A DNA stretch of 64,000 nt. It comes from Hemicordylus capensis. Its lineage: Eukaryota > Chordata > Lepidosauria > Squamata > Cordylidae. Position 1 is the first letter of the stretch. Each line of letters starts with the position of its first letter. This document shows, in pieces, positions 20,607 through 31,534 of this stretch. Location: positions 13,542,501 through 13,606,500 of the forward strand of contig NC_069662.1 of the NCBI RefSeq assembly GCF_027244095.1, given 5' to 3'. The notes under the pieces are model-generated. The model saw only the letters and a list, made by a program, of their open reading frames with translations. It did no database searches and was not told the DNA's origin. The position numbers and the translations under genes were made by a program.

Positions 20607-21589
20607 GCTGCGACTGGCCAAACGTTTACAATGCCCACGCCCACCTAAAAAGAAACCCAATGCTGACCAGCACAGGCCCTTATCTCTCCACCTGTCAGCA
20701 TTTGGGGACCTGGCGTGGGCACGGCACACACACCCAAAGTAGCTCAGCCCAAATAGTACTAGACTTTCAGCAGCAGCGGCGGGTATACGTTCTGCAGTGT
20801 AAATATGTAAATAAATATGTAAATAAACATGTAAATAATTTTTTCTTTAAAATCCCATGTTAAAATCAACCCTCAAAATTATGCAAAAGAAAAAAAATTG
20901 GTAACAAAGGAATAACAAAATGAATGCTGAATGAATTGATTTTCTGGAAAATGTTACCAAAAAATCATGTGTGGGGGGGTTGGTTTACATGGGGAAAAGA
21001 ATTTAATATCTTTTTAATGATACGAACGAATTATCATCTTATGTTCTTGATTGTGGTCACTGTTGATGTTGGCTGATGGCGAAAAAACAAAAACCATCAG
21101 AATAGCAATGAACTGGCTGCCAACACAACATATTGATTGGTAACTATGCAGGGGAGGGACTTGGGTCTGTGTGTGTCTGTGCATGTGTGTGTGTGTGTGG
21201 TGAAGGCTGTTTCTTTCTGTTGTGTCTCTGTCTGTCTGTGTGAATGGACGCCTAGCACTGTCTGGATGCTTGCTGTGTAGTTTGTGCTATCTTTTGTCTG
21301 TGTGCTGTGTGTCTGTCTCTACATGTTTTTTTCCTTCCCCCCCTCCAAGACTCCCTCCCCCCCATGCCTCCCTCCATCCCTCCCCTCATCCTCCCTCCTT
21401 CCTCTTCATCACCCTCCACCCTCCCTTCCATGCCCACCTCACCTGCCCCCACCCCAGTCTGGCAAAATGATGAGAATCTGGTCTCTCCCACCAAAGCACA
21501 CACGTGATCACGTGTGTGCATAATATGTGGCTGACCAACTCTGAGATGGACCCTCCTCCCCCTTCAATCCCCTCTGCTACATCCCTCTC

Positions 21590-21656
21590 CCCCTCCCCCT
21601 CCCCCTCCCCCTCCCCTTTCCTCCCCCCTTTCCTCCCTCCCTCCCTCCCCCCTCCT
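21590..21656 (+). repeat. (CCCCCT)n low-complexity tract
   Basis: Repeated 'ccctcc'/'ctcccc' units with almost no purines. Part of the hAT 3' non-coding region, which from 20440 to 22930 holds no gene I can support. Confidence 0.8.
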
Positions 21657-22937
21657 AGCTAGCAGCACACACACACAAAATACCTGGTGGCAAACACCAG
21701 CGCACACATGCACTCACACTGGTGCCACCACCTGCCTTGGGCCTCTCTGTGTCCTTGAGCAAATATGTGGTGGACCAGAGAACCATTTCTTTCAAGTAAG
21801 GCAAAGGCATGCACTCACTGTGCACACACGAAGAAGAGGTGAAGACAAGAGACAACTACTAGAACCAGCAGCAGGTGAGTGTTGTGTTGTGTTGCTTGCC
21901 AATGCCATTGCTCATGCTCAATCCTCAGTCTGCTGTAACTAAACTAACTACCATCCTCACACGCAGCTCAGCTCAACTGCACTCACTGCACTCACTAGAC
22001 ACTACAGCTGGTGGAAGAAGTCCTGAATTTTAACTTTCAAATCTGTGCTAGGATTGCCTCGCCGCCTGCTGCCTGTAATTGTGCCCTCTCCCCTTGCAGT
22101 TGCGTCGTGACGGGTTGGCGTGCGTGCACCGTCTACTTAGCTCTCCTCATGTTGGCTTGGCTTGCTAGGCACTGGCTGGCAGCAGCTGTTGGCTGTGTGC
22201 TATGCTCAGGCTGTGGTGCATGTGACTGGCAATGTTGGTGTAGCAGCAACACTGGTTGTAGTGGTAGTAGTTGTTGTTGCTGCTGGGCTGGCTGCTGGCC
22301 TGTGCTGATTCTGCGCGCTTGGTCTGGTTTGGATCGGTCCCTCTGGCCTACCTGGACACAGATGTAGGGTGTGTGTGCATCATCCATGGGGAGGAGGAGC
22401 AGCAGACCAGAACAGGTTGGCTGGCTGCTGTCTGTCTGGCCACAGTGGCAGGCACTGAGTGAGGCAGTGGCTTCTTTGAGCATCACATTATCCATCATGC
22501 AGAGCAGCAGGTCTGCTGCTGTGCTCCGCCTCCTGCTTCTTCTCTCTGTGTGTGCTGTGCTTAGTGTGCTGCTCCACTGCTGCTGCTGGCAGGCAGCAGC
22601 AGCAGTGGCCTTTTTGTTAGATCAGAGAGTTGGTGTTGTCTCTCTGAGTGTCATCTTAGTTCTTTGGGTAGGTGGTAGGTAGGTATTGGACTGACTGGGT
22701 GTTACGTGTTCGGGCGCCCAGAGAGAGGGGCAAAAGTGCTGGGGTGACAATTGATGGGTGCCCCTAGCATTGTTGGTGGATTTCTTGAAAAGAAAAGAAA
22801 AAATCCCACTGGCTAGAATGGGGATTTTGGGCAGCCCTGTACCCGCCTCTGTGGGGTGGCAGCACCCCCAAAGTGGGTCTGGGGCCATGGCAAAAATGGC
22901 CTCAGTCCCTCCCGGCAATCCCCGGATAGATAGGATT

Positions 22938-23090
22938 GATGGTTTTTTTAAATTAGGATTTCCTAAGGCTTTAAATAACTGTCTCTCTCTGAGCTTGCTG
23001 GCTTTACCTTTCACCCACTGACACACATTCTATTCTTTCCAATTAGATAGTTATTTAAAGCCTTAGGAAATCCTAATTTTAAAAACCATC
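22938..23090. repeat. Long hairpin, 43-bp arms
   Basis: 22938-22980 ('gatggttttttta...') pairs with 23048-23090 ('...ttttaaaaaccatc') with about one mismatch, around a 67-base spacer. It may be a small MITE inserted at the right edge of the hAT element. Confidence 0.85.
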
Positions 23091-23097
23091 ACTTTTG

Positions 23098-23240
23098 GGG
23101 GGCAGGAAGCATGATCATGAGCTCAGCCCCAGCTGGGTAGGACAAGTTCAGTAGAATATCCTACCCATATTTGGAACGAGGTACAAAGAAAAATCATCCT
23201 GCCCAGCTGGGAATTAGCTCATGATCAAGCTCCCAATCTC
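23098..23240. mobile_element. Second small foldback element
   Basis: 'gatcatgagctcagcccc' plus 'agctgggtagga' (about 23113-23143) pair with 'tcctgcccagctggga' plus 'agctcatgatc' (about 23197-23227) with a few mismatches. It is directly next to the previous hairpin. Confidence 0.7.
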
Positions 23241-23387
23241 TGACTGTATCTTTGACAGACATAAGATCAAAAAAACAGAAGTGCACGGAGCTCTTGAATT
23301 AGGCTTCTCCTACCATAAGGTTGATTGTGTAAACTGCCTTATAATTTATCCATGGAAGTAAATCGATTGTAATTACAAATTGTGACA

Positions 23388-23468
23388 GTGGTACAGCTGT
23401 ATATGCTCTGATTCAGGGAGGTCCACAGTGCTACAGCTGTATGCTCTGATCCAGGGAGGTCCACAGCT
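23388..23468 (+). repeat. Short tandem duplication, about 39 bp
   Basis: Two adjacent near-copies of 'acagctgtatgctctgatcc' followed by 'agggaggtccaca'. Non-coding. Confidence 0.8.
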
Positions 23469-23686
23469 TGCTATGGCAAAGAAGGCTCTCTCCCATGTCC
23501 CTTCCAACCATACCTCTGATGGTGTCAGGGAACAGAGGGAAGCCACTCCCAGAGATCCAAGTGGATAGGCAGGATCATTCCACAGGGAGCATTCTCTGTA
23601 GCAGGCAGAATTACTTAAATTGTTGGTACTGGTAGCAGTGTGATTGTTTGTCCCCTTTCCTTCTTTCCTCCTGTTTTAGAGAACCC

Positions 23687-24671
23687 ATGGCCAACAAACA
23701 ATGGACCAATCAAACATCCATCACTACTTTCATCCTTCTGGGATTCAGCAACTTGCATCAGTTCCAGCTCCTGCTCCCCACTCCCCACCTGCTCCCCACT
23801 TTTTAGCGATTTACATTGCAACTGTGGCTGGGAACCTTTTCATTGTGGTGCTAGTAGTGACTGATCACCACCTTCACACTCCCATGTACTTTTTTCTAGC
23901 CAACCTCTCTGTCCTGGAGATATTCTATAGTTCGATCATCACCCCCAGGCTCTTGTCTGATTGACTATCAAAGACAGGACTATTTCCCTTGGCGAATGTG
24001 TCACGAAGCTGTTGCTATACAGTGGTTTGGGTTGCAATGAATGCTTACTCCTTGCCATCATGGCATTTGACCGTTACATAGCCATCTGCAAACCACTCAA
24101 CTATAGAGTCATTATGAGCTTCAAGGTCTGCTTCCAGCTAGCAGCTGCCTCCTCGCTCACTGGCCTTTCTGTGTCTTCCTTAGCAGTCGGGATGGTGTCC
24201 ACATTCGATTTCTGTGGTCCCAATGAAATCGACCATTTTGTTTGCGACATGGACCAGCTGTCCAAACTCTCCTGCAGGAAGAGCATACTGGCAGAGATGA
24301 CCGTCCTTGTCTCCTGCTCTATTGTGACCCTGGGACCTTTTGTATTCATTATCATCTCTTATTTGTATATCCTGTTGGCCATCTTGAGAATCACCTCATC
24401 TGCAGGCAGGCAAAAGGCCTTCTCAACCTGCGCTTCCCACCTCGTAGTGGTGAGCTTGTACTATGGGACAATCGTTATCATGTATGTGATACCAACAAAA
24501 AATCAATCCCCAGACTTCCATAAAGCAATCTCTCTTGTGTACACAGTTGTTACCCCGATGTTTGATCCCATCATATACAGCCTCCGGAACAAAGAAGTAA
24601 AAGGAGCATTCAAGAAACTTCTGTTGCATAATTTAGGGGGCTCACGGGGCTCCTTCGCACACTATGAGTGA
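23687..24671 (+). pseudogene. Olfactory receptor pseudogene, class II
   Basis: From the ATG at 23687 the frame reads 'MANKQWTNQTSITTFILLGF' (with an Asn-Gln-Thr glycosylation site) but meets TAG at 23804, inside TM1, where a short 'ctccccac' repeat has expanded. A second frame then carries the 'GNLFIVVLV' and 'LHTPMYFFLANLSVLEIFYSS' region to a stop at about 23962. A third stretch (23961-24671) is open for 236 residues from TM3 to the end, with 'MAFDRYIAICKPL', 'RQKAFSTCASHL' and 'PMFDPIIYSLRNK' (Asp for the usual Asn). So there are two frame disruptions, both in the N-terminal half. Shared 'KVCFQLAA' and 'FCGPN-IDHF-CD' segments make it a close paralogue of the intact gene at 7402-8394, in the opposite orientation. 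Confidence 0.9.
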
Positions 24672-24948
24672 CATGGAGTTGCTTTTCCATGGCAAGATCC
24701 CATGCCACTGAGGTAAGCAGTTGTATTCCAGAACTACTGGCTCAGCCAACTTTATCTCTTTCCCACACATCTTCTCAGCTAAGTTTCTAACTGGATGAGA
24801 AATAGTCATATGCATGAACATGCACATGGGTAAGTTCAGACTACATCAGCACCCATCACATCAGAAGGAGCATGTGCACACATGTCTTTCCCCATGCAGA
24901 AACAGTAGGTGCAGCTAAACTTGCAGAAACTTTCTTCACATAAACAAA
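24672..24948. other. Unassigned DNA downstream of the olfactory receptor pseudogene
   Basis: No repeat or gene recognised. Confidence 0.4.
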
Positions 24949-25052
24949 AGAACCAGCATGGTGTAGTGGTCACAGTATTGGACTAGGACCAGGGAGACCC
25001 AAGTTCAAATCCCCATTTGACCATGGAACTCAAGGGGTGACTCTGAGTCAAT
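24949..25052 (+). mobile_element. Sauria-type SINE head, truncated
   Basis: 'ggtgtagtggtcacagtatt', 'ggactaggaccagggagacc' and 'gttcaaatccccat' give the tRNA-like A and B boxes of the Sauria SINE type, followed by 'actctgagtcaa'. It ends where the V2R tandem duplication begins. Confidence 0.65.
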
Positions 25053-25507
25053 AGTGACCAGCAGGCACTAGGGTCCCCAAAGAGTTAATTGGATCCTGTT
25101 ATTGCCTGGCAAACAGCAAATATTGGTTAGGAGGGAATAAAAAATGTTCTCGTGGATTGTATAGGGACCAGAGGACTGTAGGGAAAGTGTCAATCCACCC
25201 TGTAATTATCAAAATCACTATTATTCAGTTCTGCTTCTTGTGGAAGCCCCATGGCTAGCTAGAGGTCATTTAATGATAAGATTGCTTAATTATAACTCAG
25301 TAGCTCATACTAGGCTACACTCACTCAGTGTTTAAAGATTTTAAAGTGGCAATGTGTGCCCTAGAACTCAGGTGACGTTAACATGAAACAAACAAGGCTC
25401 TGTCAAATGGAATTCCTGTGTTGGTAAAGTTCTTTGTGGGTAGTCTTCTCTAGCTGACAAAGCAAGTGTACAGCTGGGGTGAGATTCAAAATTTGCAGGA
25501 GCTCAGA

Positions 25508-25714
25508 ATGGTTCGGTTACTACCATTCCTCCTATATCTGCCTGCTATTTTCAGCAGGCAGAACAGCAGGCAAAGACATCTGTGCAAAATTCAGCACAAT
25601 TCCAAGACAAGTTCCAGAGAAGACATTACCATTGGGGAATTTGGATCCTTCTTACAGGGTGATGTGCTTCTATTCAACTTTACAGTACTACCAGACAATT
25701 CCACAACAGGATAG
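25508..25714 (+). CDS. Possible V2R exon 1 (signal peptide), copy A
   Basis: ATG at 25508 opens a 68-residue frame beginning 'MVRLLPFLLYLPAIF', a plausible signal peptide, followed by a Cys and 'EDITIGEFGSFLQGDVLLFN'. This is loosely like the V2R mature N-terminus, which has a 'GD--IG--' block. The same frame is kept in copy B (49764). Exon 2 begins with one base of a split codon, so exon 1 should end with two bases over. No donor here fits that cleanly, so the assignment is weak. Confidence 0.35.
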   Translation: MVRLLPFLLYLPAIFSRQNSRQRHLCKIQHNSKTSSREDITIGEFGSFLQGDVLLFNFTVLPDNSTTG

Positions 25715-25849
25715 TGAGTAGTGCGTCTTTTGTTTTAATGGTTGTATTGGGTCTTTTAGGTAGGGTTGATCTAATGTATGCCTATCTGGTTTAAATTATT
25801 CTAGTGGAGATTCATTATCAATGGCAGCTTCTGATATGCCTCGCATGGA

Positions 25850-26070
25850 GGCTGCAGCATCTAGCCATGGTGTGTGAATGGACCTTAGCAAATCTAATAG
25901 CACAGTCTGATCTTTAATCATTTGCATTCCAAATCTCCTGGGTTTGATCTGTGGCATCTCCAGGCACGGCTGGGAAACTGCTCTGTCTGAAACCAGATTC
26001 CCTGCCAGTCCCAATAAAGAATAGTGACCTAGCTAGACCAATGGCCTGATTCAATATAAGGCAACTTGAT
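25850..26070 (+). mobile_element. Degenerate MIR-like SINE
   Basis: 'ctgggtttgatctgtggcat' and 'tccaggcacggctgggaaac' resemble the B box and core. The tail 'gaccaatggcctgattcaat' plus 'ataaggcaact' matches the family. Its counterpart in copy B is at about 50093-50315. Confidence 0.6.
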
Positions 26071-26424
26071 ATCCTTGCATGTCCATATATCATACCAAGC
26101 ACAATGAATTCGAGGGGGGTTTATTCACGTGTATTCAGATGTATGTGAACCAACACTATTCCTAGGGTTCTTGATTGCTAACCCAGCCATCAAAAGTCAC
26201 AACAGTCTCAGGAAGCCAGTTCCAGTTGACAGTTGGTCAGAGGTAGTATTTTCAAATTTCCAGTTTTAAATAGTTTTTCTCTATTTTGGTTAGAAGTGGG
26301 AGAATCATCCTTTAGCAAAAGGACATTTAGCAGCACAGTATAGCTCAATGTTGCCTGGAAAAAGAAACTGGCAGGCATAAAGAACAAGGATGTCGTGGTG
26401 TAGAGAGAGAGCAGCTAAATAGAA

Positions 26425-26620
26425 CTGGTACAGTAGGAAAGCAGCAATTTATGAGACCCTTCCCTTCCCCAGGAAGCCCTCTGGGCCACCTGAAAATCTG
26501 CACAGCCCTCAGGGACATATTTTCAGGTGGAACACCTGAAGAGAGGGCTTTTGGGGATGGGGAATGTGCAGAAAATTGCTGCTTCCCTGCTGAGCATGTG
26601 CCGTTAGTTAGGAAGTTCTG
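26425..26620. mobile_element. Foldback MITE
   Basis: Nested inverted repeats: 'aagcagcaattt' with 'aaattgctgctt', 'aagccctct' with 'agagggctt', and 'ccacctgaaaat' with 'attttcaggtgg'. Copy B has it at about 50685-50860. A further trace ('gaaaatatgtccctgagggt') occurs at 35530. Confidence 0.65.
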
Positions 26621-26979
26621 TTAGATGGCTTTCTTGCTGCACCACCAAATCCTTTCTCTCTGTGTCAGCAACATTCCCCAGTGTTTGGGCAAAACCTTTG
26701 TGGTTGTCTGTACTCTGGAGATAGCGTTTGTGCTAATGTCATAGGTGTTCAGCTGTGTATGCAGGGAACAGGGGACAGAGAGGACCTCATTCAGGTCTGT
26801 CATAAAACTTCCACTCTCCTCTGCCAAGCAGTTATTATGCTGGTGTATGGTGGAGAAGTGGAGGTTTGCATCTGGACAGATAATGGATAATACCCATTTT
26901 ATTCCTCCCCAATGTTTCTTTCCAATTCATGCCTCTACTCCTGCTTCCCCTGAGTTAACATTGTCTTTGAAGCTCTATT

Positions 26980-27165
26980 AGATAGAGAGTCAAAACCTCT
27001 GAAAGGAAAATCAGACACACCAATACAAATATTCTCAGAAGGAATATTGATTGGTAGTGCTACATCTTTCACATTAACCGATGGTCTTAGGAACTCACCC
27101 TCATATTGTCCAAATGGAGAGGATGCCACTTTTTCTTTATGGAGGGCAGCAGGGTCTCCAAGATG
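26980..27165 (+). other. Open frame conserved between copies A and B
   Basis: One frame reads 'SKPLKGKSDTPIQIF', 'EGILIGSATSFTLT' and 'LRNSPSYCPNGEDATFSLW' without a stop, and is also open in copy B (about 51236-51420). The 'EGILIGS' block is vaguely like the N-terminal part of a V2R, so this could be an alternative first exon, or a frame open by chance. Confidence 0.25.
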
Positions 27166-27204
27166 GCCTTTGACATACAGCTATATGACAAATGGCGATA
27201 GTGG

Positions 27205-27385
27205 GGTATAGATCAGTGGTAGAGCATCTTTTTTGCATGCAATGGGTCCCAGGTTCAATCCATGACACCTCCAGGTCGGGCTGGGAAAGACTCCAGCCTG
27301 GAACTTTGGATAGCCAACACCAGTCAATGTGGACACTACTGAGCAATAGTCTGACTCGGATTAGAGCAGTTTCCTATGTCCCTAG
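27205..27385 (+). mobile_element. tRNA-derived MIR-like SINE
   Basis: A box 'tagatcagtggtagagcatc' and B box 'ggttcaatcc' head the element. Then come 'tccaggtcgggctgggaaag' and the tail 'agtctgactcggatta' plus 'gcagtttcctatgtccc'. It is shared with copy B (51459-51642), so it predates the duplication. Confidence 0.8.
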
Positions 27386-27504
27386 AAATTCATGAAGGGG
27401 AGCTTTCTCCCAATGGCTGCATATCAACAATGGGGAAAGATGTACTGGCTGCATATCTGTATGTCAAAAAATATATATGGCTGGCCTTAAAGTCATTCAA
27501 CTAT

Positions 27505-27675
27505 GTTTGTTTGTTTGTTTATTTAACACATTTGTATACCGCCCCAAATGCAAGTCTCTGGGCGGTTTACAACAAAACAATAAAAAAAACCAATAAAAAT
27601 GATTAAAGCATTTCAACCATTAAAATTTAAAATGTTAAAACTATTAAAAACACAATTAAACAATAACATGTTGTC
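27505..27675 (-). mobile_element. L2-type LINE 3' end (antisense)
   Basis: 'tttgtttgtttatttaacac', 'tttgtataccgccccaaatg' and 'ctgggcggtttacaac' are the antisense 3' UTR of the L2-type LINE, with A-rich sequence after it. Shared with copy B at 51765-51915. Confidence 0.75.
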
Positions 27676-27800
27676 GGTGGTTTCCCCCCCCCATGTGTTT
27701 GTGTTTTCTTTTTCCATACCTGCAAGCAAAATATATAGAAATGCAATACACTTTTTTTGATGATCTATGCATGTAAATCTACTTTAAAATCTCATTGCAG

Positions 27801-28092
27801 TTTAATGCCTAAAAATTACCAGCATGTTCTTACCTTCATCTTTGCAATTCAAGAGATCAACAGGAATGACCATCTCTTACCCAATATCACACTGGGATTC
27901 GAAATCTATGACAATGCTTTCAATCCACTGAGAGCCGTTTGGAACACTCTGAAGTTCCTCTTCACAGGGCAGGGGAATCCCTTGAATTACAACTGTGACG
28001 GGAAGCAGCAGCTAGTCCTTGCCATTGGTGGGCTCACCTCCCCAAATTCCATGCCGATGGCCAGTGTCTTCAATACCTACAAGATCCCACAG
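27801..28092 (+). CDS. V2R copy A, exon 2 (start of ligand-binding domain)
   Basis: 292 bases between 'ctcattgcag' and 'gtatgtct'. It codes for 'LMPKNYQHVLTFIFAIQEIN', then 'LLPNITLGFEIYDN' and 'IGGLTSPNSMPMASVFNTYK', ending in IPQ. This is the classical V2R exon 2, the first lobe of the Venus-flytrap domain. The frame is open. Copy B's exon 2 has the same length and borders. Confidence 0.9.
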
Positions 28093-28502
28093 GTATGTCT
28101 GTTCCTACAGAGGAGTAGCTGTAGTAATTCAGAAATGGCTATGTTCCTGAGGTAGCTCAGTTTGGAAGCAGCTTTTGAGAAGACAGGGCTTCCTTGTCTG
28201 TAGGAGGAAAAAGTTTGTTTTCGTTCCTAAAGAAAAAAGCAAGAGGGCAAGCAAACAAACCAACAAGTGGGAAAGGAGAAGGTAAGTTTGTTAGTTAGTT
28301 CCCTTGTGTGTGTGGTGGGGGGAGGATTTGGTTTGTTACATGCAAATGCAGCCACTATAGTCTAAATAGCCAATAAAACCAATATTGAAGCTAGAATGCC
28401 AGCAGAAGAGGGGATGCCTCCCAGATTGATGCATGTATGACTGTGGTGCAGAAGTTGTGGGTGTGCGCTCGGTCCAAAGAGCTCCCAGCTCTCAGGTAAC
28501 AA

Positions 28503-29160
28503 ATGCATTCTCTTGAAGCCAAGATGGCGGACCTGGAAAAGCTCAGGGAGGCAGAGAGGTTTGTGGATGAGACTCTCAGGAATATGATTGAGGCATCCTA
28601 TTCCCATTCTGCCAGCTCCTCTACTCTCATAGATAATGAAGGTATTAGGGAAGGAGGACATCAGTCTGAAGAAGAGAGGAATCCTCCCTTAGAAGGGACT
28701 CCTTCCTTGGGTAATGCGTCCAAATCCTCTCACACATAGGATACTCCTCCAGAGATTGGGGGCCTCCTAGTAGTGGGCAACTTGATAATTAGGGACATAG
28801 AGCGAGGGATTTGGGACTCGCGTGTAGACCACATGGAGACTTGCCTGCCTGGTGTGACAGTTGCGAATGTCGCCCAGCATCTTGATATGCTGTTAGGCGG
28901 TGCTGTGGAGGAGTCAGCTGTTGTGGTATACAATGGCACCAACAATGTTGTGAAATACAGCCAGGAGGTCCCGGAAGCCAAAATTAGGTTGCTAGGCAGC
29001 ATATTGAAGTCCAGGACCCCCAGGGTACCATTCTCTGAAGTACTACCTGTTCCATGAGCAGGGCCAGCAAAACAGGAGGATCTGAGTAATTTCAATGTGC
29101 CGGGAGTGGCTTAGATTTGTTAAACCGTGGGATACATTTGCGGGCAAGCAAAGCCTGTAA
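28503..29160 (+). mobile_element. CR1-type LINE ORF1 fragment with esterase-like region
   Basis: The frame starts 'MHSLEAKMADLEKLREAERF', followed after a stop (28737-28739) by 'GGLLVVGNLIIRDIERGIWD', 'CLPGVTVANVAQHLDM' and 'VVVYNGTNNVV'. This is the SGNH/esterase-like domain of CR1 ORF1 ('GDS-IR', 'CLPGA-V-DV', 'VHVGTND'); the catalytic Ser is Asn here. It lies in intron 2 of the V2R. The matching ORF2 part begins about 0.9 kb on. Confidence 0.75.
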
Positions 29161-29179
29161 AAAGGAACGTGCTCCACTT

Positions 29180-29285
29180 AAAATCCAATTCTTCAAATCA
29201 AATGAGAATCCTTTCCTAGTGGAATGACAAGAGCCACTTGGGAAAGATACACATTTTATTTGAAGAACTGGATTTAAAACTAGTA
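29180..29285. repeat. Inverted repeat, 25-bp arms
   Basis: 'aatccaattcttcaaatcaa' (from about 29181) pairs with 'ttatttgaagaactggattt' (to about 29277), with two or three mismatches. Shared with copy B (about 54425-54525). Confidence 0.6.
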
Positions 29286-29337
29286 GAGCAGACGTGACAT
29301 TGATATTTTAAATTAGCATTTCCCTGAAGAATTTTTA

Positions 29338-29735
29338 CAGTGGTCCCTCGACTTACAAACTACTCGACATAAGTATTTTTCGAGTTACAAACGGCAGTTT
29401 TAGATCCGGTTTTAGATGCGGTTTTTTCGACTTACAAATTTTTAGATGGGGTTTCCTCGACTTACAAATTTTTAGATGGGGTTTCCTCGACTTACGAATT
29501 TTACATGCGGTTTCCTTGACTTGCCTGCCTGTTTACTGCCTGTTTATTTTTGAAAAGAAATGTTCCTGTGCAGTTTGCAAGCCTTACTGGGGGTCTGGGT
29601 CTTTTTTCTAGGATCCGGAACGCATTAATCCGTTCCCAATGCATACCTATGGGAAACCGCTTTTCGACTTACGAATTTTTCGACTTACAAATGTGCATTC
29701 GGAACGGATTAATTTCGTAAGTAGAGGGACCACTG
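29338..29735. mobile_element. Tc1/mariner (pogo/Tigger-like) MITE, copy A only
   Basis: 398 bp with inverted ends 'cagtggtccctcgacttac' and 'gtaagtagagggaccactg', flanked by TA on both sides (29336-29337, 29736-29737). Inside are repeats of 'tcgacttacaaatttttaga'. Copy B has the uninterrupted site 'gaagatattttatttcattt' near 54570, so the insertion followed the duplication. Confidence 0.88.
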
Positions 29736-30074
29736 TATTTCATTTCATACTCCATTTGGATAAGATTTATTATATCTGAGAACTGCATTTTATATTTTGG
29801 GAATTTGACTTGGGATTTAATGAGGAATTTCTTTTTTGAAGAGTCACTCAAAGAATTTCATTTGATACTATATTTGGGAAGGAGATATTCATAGGGGCTT
29901 CTATTTGACTTATTCTGGTTCACTAGAACTTTAATAGAAATTTTGTTACTTTGAAAGTATTAAATGTTCACATTATAGTGTGTTTATTGAGTTGCTTTGG
30001 GCATTATAATAATTTTTGGGGTTCTTTGTTTGGTTTGGTTATCACTGATGGAGCCCTATAGCACTTGGTGTTGT

Positions 30075-31141
30075 GTTCTTTGCTGAAGGAAAACCAGCAT
30101 GGCTTCAGCAAAGGCAGGTCTTGCCTCAGTAAACTTTTGGAGTTCTTTGAGTGTCAGCAGGCATGTGGAAAAAGGTTATCTGGTCAACATTGTATGGACT
30201 TGCAAAAAGCATTTGACAAAGTTCCTCATCAAAGTTTCCTGAGTAATCTTAGCAGTCATGAGATAAGGGGAAAGGTTCATGTATGGATTGCTATCTGGTT
30301 GAAGGAAGGGAACAGAGTGTAAGAATAAATGGAAAGTTTTTTAAATGGAGGGAAGTAAGAAGTGGGGTCCCCCAGGGATTTGTACTGGGATCTGTGCTCT
30401 TTAACACTTATGATCTAGAAATTGGGGTAGGCAGCAAGATGGCCAGATTCACAGATGAAACTAAACTATTTAGGGTAGTGAAATCCAAAACAGATTGTGA
30501 GGAGCTCCAAAAGAATTTCTCCAATCTGGGTAAGTGGGCAACAAAATGGCAAATATGGATCAATATAAGCAAATATAAAGTTATGTATACTGGGGGCAAA
30601 AAAACCCCAACTTTACCTATACGCTGATTGGGTCCGAGCTGTTAGTGACTGAGCAGGAGATAGATCTTGGGGTCATGGTGGACAGCTCATTGAAAGTGTT
30701 GAAATTGGTCACCATATCTTAAGAAGGAGTTTGTAGAACTGGGAAAGGTGAAGAAGAGTGCAACAAAGCTGATCAGGGGCATGAAGCACCTTCCTTATGA
30801 GGTAAGGCCACAGTGTCTGGGGTGTTTTCATTTGGAAAAGGGGTGGCTATGGGGAAACATGATAGACATTTATAAAATTATGCATGGAGAAGAGAGAGTG
30901 GACAGAGAGAAATCTTTCTCCCTCTCTCACAAATCTCATGGGTCTGAAGGCCAGGTAAAATAGGACCAACAACAGGAAGTCTTTTTTCACAGAGCGCAGG
31001 ATTAATCTATGGAATTCTCTGCCATGGGATGTGGCAAACAAAAGACAAAAAAAAGGCATGCCCTCACCTCTTGCTGGTTGGCTTCTCAGAGGCATCTGGT
31101 AGGCCACTGTGTGAAACAGCAGGACTGTTCTTATGTTCTTG
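30075..31141 (+). mobile_element. CR1-type LINE ORF2 3' half and 3' UTR
   Basis: Broken reverse transcriptase: 'DLQKAFDKVPHQSFL' (RT motif A region), 'VRSGVPQGFVLGSVLFN' (motif B) and 'KMARFTDETKLF' (motif C, with the usual A/V-DD changed to TDE), then 'ATKWQIWINISKYKVMYTG'. Next come the C-terminal 'MKKSATKLIRGMKHLPYEVR' and 'GWLWGNMIDIYKIMHG', and a 3' UTR ending 'ttcttatgttcttgaatgg'. Several stops and shifts; dead. Shared with copy B. Confidence 0.85.
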
Positions 31142-31534
31142 AATGGAAAGGTGTTCATCTCCTTCCAAGTCCTTATAATGTTTTCTAAAAAGATTAAGGA
31201 GTAATTACTCAGTCCACTGAGCAATGTTTTCAATACGCTATTATTGTCATTTTCTTTAAGTATTAGCACCACAACTCTCCTGAACACATTTTCTTCCAAA
31301 CTGTGCTTCAACCCTGCCCCAGCTTTCACTACTGAGGTCATTTCAAGTAGGAGTAGTAGCCTTTAGTTTTTCTTCATCCTGTTTAGAATCCAATCCCAGT
31401 ATACAACTCAATGGTACCAGTAGTTCCTACTCAAAATAGAAGTATTGTCTTAAACATTTGCTGGAAGCTTAATATAGTGAATTGAAGAAGCAATGTACTT
31501 CTAATACTGTTTTTTTAAAATATCCCTCGTTTAG

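Larger units (their letters stand above)
14563..22937 (+). mobile_element. Large hAT DNA transposon, right end not found
   Basis: The left terminus 'tagggatgtgcgattcggtt' is followed by subterminal repeats rich in 'cggatccgaac' motifs (14580-14740), typical of hAT subterminal binding sites. A 2.8-kb pyrimidine-rich leader precedes the transposase frame at 17670-20438. The downstream 2.5 kb is non-coding, and the last part (about 22690-22937) resembles the 3' flank of the hAT element ending at 42100 only loosely. No inverted right terminus ('gcacatcccta') was seen before the hairpin at 22938, so the right end is probably truncated and this limit is a guess. Confidence 0.65.

Noticed and set aside
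26621-26890. Cys-rich 69-residue frame conserved in copies A and B
   Set aside because: Conserved only because the locus is a recent duplicate. No start context, splice signal or motif supports it.
27205-27280. Possible tRNA gene (A and B boxes)
   Set aside because: The boxes head a full SINE with core and tail, and it is present in both duplicated copies. The cloverleaf is not intact.
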